NCBI GenBank assembly: GCA_963575745.1
Contig: CAUYUJ010019860.1
Location: 209,179 to 273,178 of the forward strand
Length of the DNA: 64,000 nt
Reading direction: 5' to 3'
DNA from: Prorocentrum cordatum
Lineage: Eukaryota; Sar; Dinophyceae; Prorocentrales; Prorocentraceae
A program made the translations under genes and the position numbers. Numbering within the stretch: position 1 is the first letter of the stretch; the number at the start of each line of letters is the position of its first letter. Shown piece by piece: positions 33,695 to 43,040 of this stretch. The notes beneath the pieces are model-generated. The model was not told the DNA's origin. It did not search any database and worked only from the letters and a program-made list of their open reading frames with translations.

Positions 33695-34837
33695 TTATGC
33701 GGCAACTTCTTTCTTACTCAGATTTATGGTAACTAGGGCCGGGCGTGCCCACGAGGAATCGGGAATTTTGTCTCTGTGGGCCGGTGTATAGGTCGTCTCA
33801 CGTGGCATAGTGGGTAGTGCTACCGACTGGGTGAACTGGCGTATAAGCGGGTTCATGGTCCCAAAGTCGGTCCCCTCACTATCCACAAGCACCAAAGCAC
33901 GTTCGTCTCCAGCATGCTGTTGTGGGGGTCGGCGGTAGTACAGTACCGTAGTAATGTCACGTGGCCCACCAGGTAGTTCGGCATACAGAATCTCTTTGTT
34001 CGTCACGCCCTTGAGGTTTTCGTCACTGAGGACCGCGCCGTTGTCGGTATCGTACGTAATCCTTCGTTCCGCAGCATTCCATGTGGGTCCGCCAGCTGTA
34101 GTGGTACGGAAAGTGTTGGCCTGTTTGTCTTGTCTTGTCCACGCTCGAAATGCAGCTCGGTCGCGAATCTCACGAGCTCGTTTAACATCTTCGGCGTACT
34201 CGATTTCTTTCTTTTGCTGTCCACGAGATAAGGTTTTCCAATGCTCGGGAAGAATGTGATCAGGACGCGTAGTAGTCTGTACACGTGTCTCGCGGCCACG
34301 GACCACCATTTTGCCATCTGGCGATATTTTTGGAAGCTCATAGAATCGAACCAGGCCGGTCCATGGCTCGCTCAACTCCCTGTGGTCGTTGGCGCTGACA
34401 CCATCCCAAACATCGCGAAAGACACTTTCCCCTTCAAAGGTAGAAGTCGTCTCGAAATCTCGTGTCACGTCGAGCTGATCAACAGGCACAGGTATGTTCA
34501 TGACGTCGTCCGTCGGTATGAACAATTTCTTGCGTGGAGTACGTATATGTCTGATGGCGCAATATCCGCGCTGTTCCCAATAGTCGGGCTCCGGCGCTGG
34601 CGCGGCAACTTCAGAGGCCGATGCGTGGATATCAGCGATGTTGTCTTCCGCTGTCATCGCAGACGGATCATCCCATTCTTTAGGATAGGAAAGTGGAGGA
34701 TCGGGCATTGGTTTGTCGCCCAAGGGGCGAGAGGTAGATGCCTTGACCTCGTCGTGTGCCTCAGGGTTGTGGTGTCGCAGAGTACCTTCTTTCACTGGGC
34801 AGGTGAACTTGCTATCGGGGACGATGATGTCTTTGAC
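33695..34837 (-). CDS. Integrase C-terminal/linker region of the copia-like polyprotein
   Basis: This stretch of about 380 codons joins integrase to RT. It continues the frame of 35227-34841 across a TGA at 34838-34840 (protein text CRVH, stop, VKDI). A CGA to TGA transition would restore the usual Arg. The sequence is hydrophilic, with basic and Trp-containing patches (RFYELPKIS, WKTLSRGQQKKEIEYAEDVKRAR, WNAAERRITYDTDNG). Such spacers in copia polyproteins hold the integrase C-terminal domain and a nuclear localisation signal; neither can be proven here. It ends with a stop at 33695, with RT resuming in another frame at about 33670. Confidence 0.75.
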   Translation of the reverse strand, partial: VKDIIVPDSKFTCPVKEGTLRHHNPEAHDEVKASTSRPLGDKPMPDPPLSYPKEWDDPSAMTAEDNIADIHASASEVAAPAPEPDYWEQRGYCAIRHIRTPRKKLFIPTDDVMNIPVPVDQLDVTRDFETTSTFEGESVFRDVWDGVSANDHRELSEPWTGLVRFYELPKISPDGKMVVRGRETRVQTTTRPDHILPEHWKTLSRGQQKKEIEYAEDVKRAREIRDRAAFRAWTRQDKQANTFRTTTAGGPTWNAAERRITYDTDNGAVLSDENLKGVTNKEILYAELPGGPRDITTVLYYRRPPQQHAGDERALVLVDSEGTDFGTMNPLIRQFTQSVALPTMPRETTYTPAHRDKIPDSSWARPALVTINLSKKEVAA

Positions 34838-34840
34838 TCA

Positions 34841-35660
34841 GTGCACGCGACACAATTCCCCATCGGGGTTCTTGGCGTATGTAGCCGTGTCCAAGACAAG
34901 ATAATCACCTGACCAGCGTCCACCAGAGTGTAAATGGTAACCCATGAATAACCCGAGTGTTTTCCTTGAACTTTGCAGTCTCGTTATTAATCTCGGGGTT
35001 GAGGCATCCCCAGAAGATCCGAGCACCAAATGGAATGCAGTGCCCGGGAAAACTTTCGCCAAAACGTATTTCATGAGCTGTCTTGTCGACGTGCTCCTCG
35101 CTGAGGGCAGCGACGCCCGTGGATGGATGCACAAAATTATGTCCACAAAAGGCTTGCATGGCCTCTTTCCACCATTCATGTCCCAGACCAGACATATGCA
35201 ACACAGCTCTCGTACCGAGAATGACAATCTTGACGATGCGCTCGATCAATCCATTCGTTTGCGGACGATGCGGCGTGCTAGTGTCATGTCTCCATCCCAG
35301 TTGGCGGCAAGCCTTCTGAAGCTCTCCAGAATTGTCTGTGTAGATATGATTCACCTCATCGTTCGCGGCGATGAACTGTTGAAAAGATGCCTTTGTGGTA
35401 GCTGCGTCTTTGTGTAGTGCTGGGTAAGCCATGAAGATGCCGGTGTATCTATCCAGGACAACAAGTGCATACTTGTCGCCGTGCTTGTCGGCGGCATCGT
35501 CTTTGGCCAAGACGATATGGTCGGCAGTTAGAGCTTCCCCAAACTTCTTCGGGATAAAAGCCTCGTAGGCTGTGCTCGTCGGTGGGGTCTGCCGGTGGAT
35601 GTGGTTTGCGCTGTCGGCGACACGGAGCATTCTGCGCCATCGTGCGAGAACAAATCTCAC
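34841..35660 (-). CDS. Integrase catalytic core of the copia-like element
   Basis: The retroviral-type integrase (rve) core is recognisable: LTADHIVLA with the first Asp at about 35522, YTDNSGEL with the second Asp at about 35335, and PQTNGLIERIVK with the Glu at about 35243, followed by WWKEAMQAF and IPFGARIFWG. It would insert the cDNA and generate the 5-bp duplication seen at the ends. Upstream, the zinc-binding HHCC-like part (KHPDCEIC) lies in another frame, with a switch near 35575. Downstream there is another switch near 34950, after which GYHLHSGGRWSGDYLVLD continues the domain. Two frame changes within one enzyme mean that this copy cannot be translated directly unless the shifts are sequencing errors. 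Confidence 0.95.
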
Positions 35661-37960
35661 AGTCTGGATGTTTTGGACTGTAAGTCATGTAATGCATAGG
35701 GTCGATGGGCTTCTTTTGTCTGTTTGGAAGAACGCGATCATTGTCGTGGTGCGCTAGTGTGAGCGTCTCCGTCGGTATGTCGGTATCTGCTTGAGCTGTA
35801 TCTGCTAGAAACCCGCATGTTGGAGGATAACACTGCGTCTGAGACATGAGCGAGTCGGTGGGTGTGTCCACGTTGGTCTCGGCATTATTTGTGTCGGGAG
35901 GTTCTTCGACCGTGGCGGTCCGTGCTCCTCCTCCCTCGCCGACATGTGGTCTCTTTGGGCAGATCCCTATGTGGGGCCGCAGCTCGTCTGCAGTTGTTGA
36001 CTGCTCTGTAGTTTTGCAGCGCCAACATATGTCGTTGCAGCGGGCGGATGAACGCTTGCGCTGACGACGTCGGGGTGCTGGCGAAGTGCACAGACGCGGT
36101 GGCGGCATCAGTATCAGGTCGTCGAGTCGTAATTCTGGAACTCTATTGTTGACTGGAATATTATACCATTGGCCCCCTGGATCCTGAAGCAAGTAGCCCA
36201 GCTCGGGATCCCAAAGCTGCCGAAAGCCATCAACCTCAATCAATTTCCCAACTGATAGTAATGATGGACAGTCTGGCAAGGCAAGGGCGGAACTATGTAA
36301 GCCAACCTCGGGTAGCCGTATGTCGTAGTGCTCGTTGACAGTACGATCATCATTGGCAGTTTCCAGAATATGCTCTTCGCGAATAGGTATGCGATCCGAT
36401 TCGGTCTGCGTCAGTTCATGTTTACCCTGAATATGATGCGCAGAACCACTGTCGAGAACCCAAGATCGCGTCAATGCAGCAGTCGAGCGTGGCGGGTCGA
36501 CTTGCATCGTCGTTGTCTTAGTCTGGGCTTTCTTTGATGGCTGCTTGATAGCGTCGTCGTATTCTCGGATCGCAATTGGTGTGACCACCGACTCCTTGTT
36601 GTGTCGGTAGTCGTATAGTTCTTTGTACCACAGCTGCGCCTCTTTTTGACATTCTCGTAGAGCGTCTGCACTCTGATCCCACCATCGTTGTGGTAGCGGG
36701 TCTGGTACATTGACAACGTCACCCTCGTTCGGCATCTCTTTCCACTTGTCCAATCTGGCCCTGCCAGATACGGTATGTAGGTAGTATTCCACATTATGTG
36801 TGTCGAAGCGTATCCGACGGCGTGGTTTGGTAGATGTCGTAGTGACCTTAATGTTGGCCATGAGGGTCTTGTCACGAATGACGCAACTGCGGTCGGAACG
36901 GCGCGACCGTCGATAGTTGGCTGGAGAACGTGCTCTGGCGTGGGGAGAACCGCGGGACGAACCGCGGCTCGTGGAACGTCTGCCGCGTCCTCTGTCACTA
37001 CCGTATGATCGATCACGGCCGCGTGGGCTGCCACGTCCGCCGCCGCGGTTATCTCGTCCTCGGGAGGTAGATCTCGAAGATCTGTCGTAACGACTTCTCG
37101 ACTGACTGCGAGAATCTGGAGACCTCCTGGAAGATGAACGAGATCGGTCGTAGCGGCGTCGGTTGTCACGTCCATGGCGTGAGTCGTTTGCGTAGCGAAA
37201 CCCCCCGCGGTGTGAAGAACGTTGGCTTCCTGATCCGCGGGATGGTGGTCGGCCACGACTATCCTGACTGGGGGTCCGTGGTCGACTCGGGCTTCGCTCG
37301 GGAGTCTTCGCGCCAGGTGTAAGATGAGCGCATTTGCATTTGTCGCCCTTAGGGCACTTGTTCTGTGCAAAGCCTTTACACTGTGCAACGTGTGGAAAGT
37401 TGCGCTTGTCGCCTCTGTTGCATGTGTTGCGCTTGGCGAACTCGAAGCAAAATGGTTTCGATGCTGGCTTCTTGTGACTCGCAGGGGGTGACACGCTGCG
37501 GCGGGAGTTGCCACCAGCGGTCGATGCTCTGGAAGATCTGTTGTTCTTCCAATCCCTGGAATATGGATGCAAAGCCTTGCATCGTTCACCATTGCGACAA
37601 TTGCCTTTCTTCCAAGCATCACATACATTGACTTGAGAACGTGTCTCGTGTTCGTGCCGTAACTTACTTTGGTTCTTTTCCAACTGTTTGAGCTCCAGTA
37701 CGTCCAGGACGCGCTGTCGGAGCCAATCATAGGTGCGATTCGGGTCGCTGGTCTTCATGCGCTGGTACTCATACATGTCTTGTTTCACCCAGGCATGTCT
37801 CCGAATCTGTGTACGAAACAGAGATTACAAGATCTTTGGGCCGGGTGCTTCTCGGCACTCCAATAGTAAAGCGTCCCAGTCAGTAATGAAACGTTGCAAA
37901 TCTTCATCTCGCATCCTCAGTTCTTTAAGGCGCTCGAAGTCGTGCAGGTCGTCATCAACC
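35575..37960 (-). CDS. Nucleocapsid-like CCCH fingers, SR-rich region and Asp protease of the copia-like element
   Basis: The main frame is 37788-35449; homologous text extends back to about 37960 through a single TAA at 37825-37827. Numbering from 37788, there are three CCCH-type fingers: C56-x7-C64-x5-C70-x3-H74, then C114-x8-C123-x5-R129-x3-H133 (third Cys replaced by Arg), and C137-x7-C145-x5-C151-x3-H155. An Arg/Ser/Gly-rich stretch follows (about 165-305), then a retropepsin active site WVLDSGSAHH near residue 446 (36451), and the integrase zinc-binding region with KHPDCEIC near 35680. CCCH fingers replace the usual retroviral CCHC knuckle as the RNA-binding part of Gag. The final 40 codons of this frame (35572-35449) are integrase read out of frame. 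Confidence 0.9.
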
Positions 37961-37964
37961 TCTG

Positions 37965-39703
37965 TCACTTTGTAGGACTGTAGGATGTGCCACTATATCT
38001 GGCGCCCTTTGAGCATGCGTCCTGCTTCGTGTTCTCTGTAGGTCGAAGGTGAAGACTGGTGTCGTTGGTGTGGTCGATCAGCTGATTTGTCCAGCTCGTC
38101 ATGTCTTCGTGTATCTGGGCCACCTTTTGGCGCGTGTATTCATCAATATCCCGAGAACGTTGTGAATGCCGATCACGTCGTTGCTCGTGGGCTCGGAGAC
38201 GGGCGCCTTGTGCCTCCAACTCACTTTCCAGGCGTGCGAGGTGCCCCTCGACACGTACCTTCTCAGTATCTCTCTCACGAATAACCTGGGAGAGCTCCAA
38301 CTGCGCGTGGTCCGCCGCCTTCTCAACCTCCTGCAACCTGTCAGTGAGGCGGGCGAAATCGTAAACCGTGGGAGGAGAATCCAGCTGGCCAGTCTGGGCT
38401 CGTCCGACACGCAACTCTGCCAGGGCGTCCTGTACGCCAGGAAAACGCTGCTCGATTTCAGAGATCCAGTTAGCGAGTGGCTGCACGACAGCGTTGGTCG
38501 CATCAAGCCTTTGAGTGATGACTCCCTCAGTACGCTGCAACATGTCGATCAGGTTCGACGAGTTGGTGTGTGCTTCGTTGCGAAGCGTCGCCGTAGTGTG
38601 GTCTATGTTGGATCGAAGATCATTGACCTGAGACTGAACGTCGCCAAGGTCGGTGGCCTCGGCTGGTGGCGGTCGGTTGCGGAGCTGGTCATGGATCTCG
38701 TCGTGGAGAATCCTGATTGCTGAAACGCCCGTGTCGCGTACGAGCACAAGCTGTTGCTCCATCTGTGCGAGATAGTTGCGCAGATTCTCGACCATCGCCG
38801 TTCGTTCACCTGAGTGTGACACCTCACGGTCAACCTGGTACTGCAGCTCACCTATGATGCGTCGATCTTCGGCGATCCTGGAACCTATGATCCCTAAGGC
38901 GCCGTCGAGATCTTGGCGTATGGCAGCAGCGTTGGCAGCGTTCGTCTGAACGCTCTGCAGTAGTCCAGAGTATTGCCTGGACACGAAGGTTTCAACCTGG
39001 TCTCTGAGCTCAGCTATTTCACCTGCGGCGGACGTTTCCGCCAGCTGGTCGTCTGAGATGGAGAGGTGGGGAGCATAGGCTTCCCTCTGCCCCCTCTCGC
39101 GAGGAGTGCTTGGCCTCTGAGAGGCTGTACGCGGGCTCGACCTACTTTCGCCGCATGGGCCCGGGGCCCCACGACGGTTGCGCGCGGACGAGCTGCGGCT
39201 AGGACCGTGCGTGTGTGGTGTCTCATCCGATGATACCTTGGGGTACTGCGTCTGCGGCTGCGCCGCCACTGGTCTACTGAGTTCCTCGAAGGTGGCGACG
39301 TGCTCCGCAACAGGAACGGTCGCAGGGCTGGGGGTACCAGCACCTGAGGTCCATCGGCGGTTAGCGCGAAAGCGCCCTGGAGTATCAGGACCAGTGAGGC
39401 TTTCGCCTGACGCAGTTGGGATTGCTCCCGACTGAGGAGGAGATGGAGGATCGAAGGTAGGCGTGTGAAACTCCTTCCTACCTGTTCCTACTCCTTCTCC
39501 TGTCCCCCCGCGGGCGGCGCTGCGGTGAAGTTCAGCAGCTAGCCGCGCCTCGGGTCCGTCGGAGCTGGGGGGGGGGTACCTGGGACACCAACGCAGTCCG
39601 CACTAAGGCTCTCCAACTCGTCACCGAGCCGTCGCGCCGTCGGAGAGCTCGGACGCGAGGCCCCGATGGACCCCTTACGGCGCATGCGCCGCTTGGGTTC
39701 CAT
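37965..39703 (-). CDS. Gag N-terminal coiled-coil protein of the copia-like element
   Basis: An ATG at 39703 (MEPKRRMRRKGS) lies 65 bases inside the 5' LTR. Protein-like text continues through a run of ten C on the coding strand (39567-39576), where the frame must change, into the long frame that ends with TGA at 37965. After a basic, Pro-rich N-terminus, about 260 residues (39020-38130) are predicted-looking coiled coil with regular Leu, Ile and Val spacing (IAELRDQVETFVSRQ, MVENLRNYLAQMEQQL, RDRHSQRSRDIDEYTRQKV). The Gag core then continues in another frame (KVTEVDDDLHDFERLKELRM). Gag assembles the particle around element RNA. The C10 frameshift could be a simple homopolymer error. Confidence 0.8.
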
Positions 39704-39739
39704 CGAGGCCGCGTGCGAGATCGCGACGCGGGGTTCGAT

Positions 39740-39768
39740 GAACAGTGAGCTTTAAAGGGCTGATAACC
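39740..39768 (-). other. Candidate primer-binding site next to the 5' LTR
   Basis: The minus strand directly inside the LTR reads GGTTATCAGCCCTTTAAAGC. The start resembles the initiator-Met site TGGTATCAGAGC found in many copia elements, but with an extra T and a missing GA. The primer tRNA is therefore uncertain. Confidence 0.5.
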
Positions 39769-39965
39769 TGTGAATGGGGTTGAAGTGCAAGGGCACAGAA
39801 CCCCTGATCCGTTGGTAGAGGGAAGGAGGGATAGATGGATGTCTTTCCCTCCTGCACGATCAAAGGTCTGATCGATCTGCCCCAATACCTGAGCCCAAAC
39901 GGCCAGGCGCAGGAGAGGTGAGGATAAGGAATATATATGAAGGTATTACACGGGTTCTATTCACA
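39769..39965 (-). repeat. 5' LTR of the copia-like element
   Basis: A 197-bp direct copy of 22413-22609. On the transcribed strand it begins TGTGAATAGAACCC and ends CCCATTCACA, with a TATATAT stretch about 25 bases from its start that could act as a core promoter element. Confidence 0.97.
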
Positions 39966-39970
39966 GGAGG
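39966..39970. repeat. Target-site duplication, right copy (GGAGG)
   Basis: Identical to 22408-22412; confirms both element ends. Confidence 0.93.
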
Positions 39971-41777
39971 ATGGCGGTGCGGAAGGGGTGCATTGACTCG
40001 CTCTTCTACTCCTGTGTTGTAGCTGATGGTATCGGGCTCGCACTTCGCTGATCGCTCTGGCGCGCGGGACCTTCGGACTGCGGCGACCAACGAATTGGCG
40101 AGGCAGCGCTGCTCCGTGGGGAACGCTGGGTCGATCGGCTCCTGTTCGTCGTCCTTCGCGTTGCTGGCTGGGTCTGGCGGGAGGTGCAAGGCGGGCTTGG
40201 CGGTGCTGCAGGTTTGAGCCAAACTGTTGTGTTTGAGCAAAGAACTGTTTTGAGCCAGGCGTCCAAGAACCCATGCTTCTTGATGCCCATGCTGCCACTG
40301 CCCGCGTTTCTCGCACTGCCTGTGCCAGAGCTGCCACCGCCCGTGCTTCTTTGTGCCATGACTGCCGCTGTCCTCCTTCTCTTCGTTGATGTTTGGGTCG
40401 ATCGGCTCCTTATCGTCGTCTTTCTCGTTGCTGGCTGGATCTGGTTGGCTCTCCTGCTCGTCGTACTCCGCGTTGCTGGCTGAGTCTGGCGGGGGGCGCA
40501 GGGCAGGCTCGGCGATTCTGCAGGTTTGAGCCAAGATGTTGTGCTTGAACAACGAGCTGTCTAGAGCCAGGCGTCCAAGAACCCACGCTTCTGAATGTCC
40601 GAGCTGCCACTGCCCGCGCATCGCGCACTGCCTGTGCCCGAGCTGCCACTGCCGTTCAATTATGCCCAGGCTGCCACTGCCTGTGCTTTTCTATGTCCAG
40701 GCTGCCATTGCCCTCCTTCTTGACGTTGCTGTCTGGGTCGCTCGGCTCCTTATCGTCGTACTTTTCGTTGTTGGCTGGGTCTGGGTCGCTCTCCTCGGTG
40801 CCGCTTTCCTTGTCTAGCTCGCAGGCACGGCGCGCCTGGGCGGCGAGCGCCGCCTCTTCCGCCCTTTGATGGATCCGATCGGCCGACGGATATGCGACCC
40901 CTGGCAAAAAGGCCGCAACTGGCACCGCTGCGTGCTGCTGCCACCGCTCGTGTTGCTGCCACTGTGCTGCCACTTCTCCCAGTATCTGGCGAGGTGCCGC
41001 CACCTGGACTACGATGTATTTCGTGTCGGTGATGATGCCAGCTTTGCGAAGCCCCGCCTCGCGGGCGTCACGGCGCCGCCTGCGGGCGAGTCGGCACGCC
41101 TTGCAGGCGCCGAAGAGATCGACTTCGCGCTGGCGCTGGTTTGAAGGCCGCCACTCTCGTTCGGGCAGCCCCCATCGTTCCTCATTTCGTTGTGTTTCCA
41201 CGGCTCGGGGCTGGCCCTGGCGCAGAGCTGCCGCCCGCGCGCCAGGCTGGCGCCCGCGAGGTCCATCCCAGCAGCGGCCCGCCCCCCACGAGGGGGGGGA
41301 AAAATGTGCCAAATTGGGTACGGACTTTCCTCCGCCTCCTCCTCCTCCTCCTCCTCCTCCTCCCCTCCTCCTCCTCCTCCTCCTCCTCCTCCCCTCCTCC
41401 TCCTCCTCCTCCTCCTCCTCCTCCTCCTCCTCCTCCTCCTCCTCCTCCTCCTCCTCCTCCTCCTCCTCCTCCTCCTCCTCCTCCTCCTCCTCCTCCTCCT
41501 CCTCCTCCTCTCCTTCCTCCTCCTCCTCCTCCTCCTCCTCCTCCTCCTCCTCCTCCTCCTCCTCTCCTCCTCCTCCTTCCTCCGCCTCCCCGGAGCTGCA
41601 TTTGCCCCGAGGTGTCGCAGTGTCCCCTGGGGCCCCGAGCGCGCCGCGGCGCCCCCCCCCCCCCCCCCCCCCCGAGCCCGCGGCCTCTCGCTGCGGCGGG
41701 GCGCCGCACGAGGATCGCCTCCACGGTAATCGTGCCCGTCTCCTGGGGAGGGGGGCACAGAGCTCTGATATCTTCAA
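39971..41777 (-). CDS. Hypothetical acidic repeat protein, frame-broken, encoding 104-aa repeats
   Basis: Minus-strand text runs 41777-40656 and then, in other frames, 40649-40410 and 40621-39971 (the latter stays open into the LTR). The N-terminal third includes a poly-Glu segment from the (TCC)n tract. A middle part reads TDTKYIVVQVAAPRQILGEV. The C-terminal third consists of repeats carrying AWVLGRLA, SSLFKHN, LAQTC and PDPASNEKDDDKEPIDP, of which a copy starts near 40261 and another near 40573 (period 312 bp, 104 codons). I recognise no family. The frame-preserving repeat period suggests real coding history, but it might be a minisatellite in a once-coding region. Confidence 0.4.
40100..40800. 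repeat. 312-bp tandem repeat, about two and a half copies
   Basis: GTCCAAGAACCCA[TC]GCTTCT begins copies at 40261 and 40573. The words GGGTCG.TCGGCTCCT, CGTTGCTGGCTG and GCAGGTTTGAGCCAA recur at the same spacing, with a partial copy before 40261. Confidence 0.8.
41334..41590. repeat. (TCC)n microsatellite, about 250 bp
   Basis: Nearly perfect CTC/TCC trinucleotides with a few CTCTCC slips. The poly-Glu, poly-Ser and poly-Pro ORFs are consequences. A C-run of about 18 follows at 41656-41674. Confidence 0.98.
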
Positions 41778-41984
41778 CGGCAGGCTCCGACGATATATGA
41801 GGCCCGCTCTCCTGCAGCCCGACGGTCACAGCAGACTTGTGGCGAGCCAGCCTGCCCGGAACTCTAAATGAAATGCTCAACTGAACAAATGCAGGCACGT
41901 TCAAAAGTGACCATTACCCGAGACGTACCCAACTCGTTCTCCACGCTTGGCGAATATTTGTATGAACGCTCCAAATTGCCAAAT

Positions 41985-42985
41985 CTGCACGATCCGCGAT
42001 GCGCTCATCTCCACCGTGCCTCCAAGGAACCTACGACACTAGCGACAGTTACGCAGTTCAAAACGACCAAAGGAGCCGCGAGGTCTCGGCTGGATCTGCG
42101 TGCCCCCGGACTCCACCGGACCTCCCAGGAGCCCACGAATGTGGCGACGGTTGCGCACTTCGCAGCATCCCAGGGAGCTGCGAGGTCTCAAGTGGGTGCG
42201 CATGGCCCCCGACCACGCTGGACCTCTCGAGAGCCCACGACGATGGCGACAATTTTGCAAATCGCAGCCACCCAGGGAACCGCGAGGTCTCGGATGGGTG
42301 CGCGCACTCCCCTACTCAGCCGTGCCTCCAAGGAACCCACGAAAGTGGACAGTTGCGCAGTTCGTAGCCACCCAAGGGGCTGCGAGGTCGCTGCTGGATG
42401 CACTCACTCCCCTAGTCCGCCGTGCCTCCCACGAGCCCACGAACGTGGAGTCAGCTGCGCAGTTCGCAGCCAAGGGAGCCGCGAGATCTTGGCTGAGTGC
42501 GCGTACTCCCCTAGTCCGCCCTGCCTCCCAAGAGCCCACAAAAGTGGAGACAGCTGCGCAGTTCGCAGCCACCCAAGGAGCTGCGATGTCTCGGCTGAGT
42601 GCGCATACTCCCCTAGTCCGCCGTGCCTCCCAAAAGCCCACGAAAAGAGGAGACACCTGCGCAGTTCGCAGCCACCCAAAGAGCTGCGAGGTCTCGGGTG
42701 GATGCGCGTACTCCCCCACTCCGCTCCGCCGTGCATCCCAGGAGCCCACGTGAATGGCGGCAATTGCGCATTCGCAGCCACCCAGGGAGCTGCGAAGTCT
42801 CGGGTGGATGCGCGTACTCCCCTACTCCGCCGTGCCTCTTAGGCACTCACGAATATGGCGACAATTGCGCAATTCGCAGCCACCCAGGGAGCTGCGATTT
42901 TCCAGCTGGATGCGCGTACTCCCCTACTCCGCTGTGCCTCCCAGGAACCCAGGAAAATTGCGACAGATGCGCAGCTCGTAGCCGC
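41985..42985. repeat. 102-bp minisatellite, about ten copies (34-codon period)
   Basis: The word CTAGTCCGCCGTGCCTCCCA or its variant CTACTCCGCCGTGCCTC starts units at 42412, 42511, 42613, 42822 and 42924, with more diverged units back to about 41990; spacing is 99-102 bp. Units share GAGCCCACGAA, GCGCAGTTCGCAGCCACCCA and GGAGCTGCGA. Because 102 is divisible by three, every frame stays open; the plus strand gives a 34-residue repeat (ASQEPT, AATQGAARS, DARTPLLRR). Whether it was ever coding is unclear. Confidence 0.92.
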
Positions 42986-42992
42986 CCGGCAG

Positions 42993-43040
42993 GGGGAGGA
43001 GGAGGAGGAGGAGGAGGAGGAGGAGGAGGAGGAGGAGGAG
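42993..43040. repeat. (GGA)n microsatellite
   Basis: About fourteen GGA/GAG units directly after the 102-bp array. Confidence 0.95.

Larger units (their letters stand above)
22413..39965 (-). mobile_element. Full-length giant Ty1/copia-like LTR retrotransposon, 17,553 bp
   Basis: Two 197-bp direct repeats bound the unit. Each starts TGTGAAT and ends ATTCACA (perfect 7-bp terminal inverted repeat), and the pair is flanked by the 5-bp duplication GGAGG. On the minus strand the order is LTR, Gag coiled coil, CCCH fingers, Asp protease, integrase, RT and RNase H, then about 8 kb of extra ORFs, then LTR. Integrase before RT is the copia order. The LTRs differ at five positions by eye, so the insertion is fairly recent. 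The coding part needs several frame changes and contains single in-frame stops. Its length is about three times the usual copia size because of the 3' ORFs. Confidence 0.97.

Noticed and set aside
40990-41800. Poly-Glu, poly-Ser, poly-Pro and poly-Gly ORFs
   Set aside because: All arise from the (TCC)n microsatellite, which keeps every frame open.
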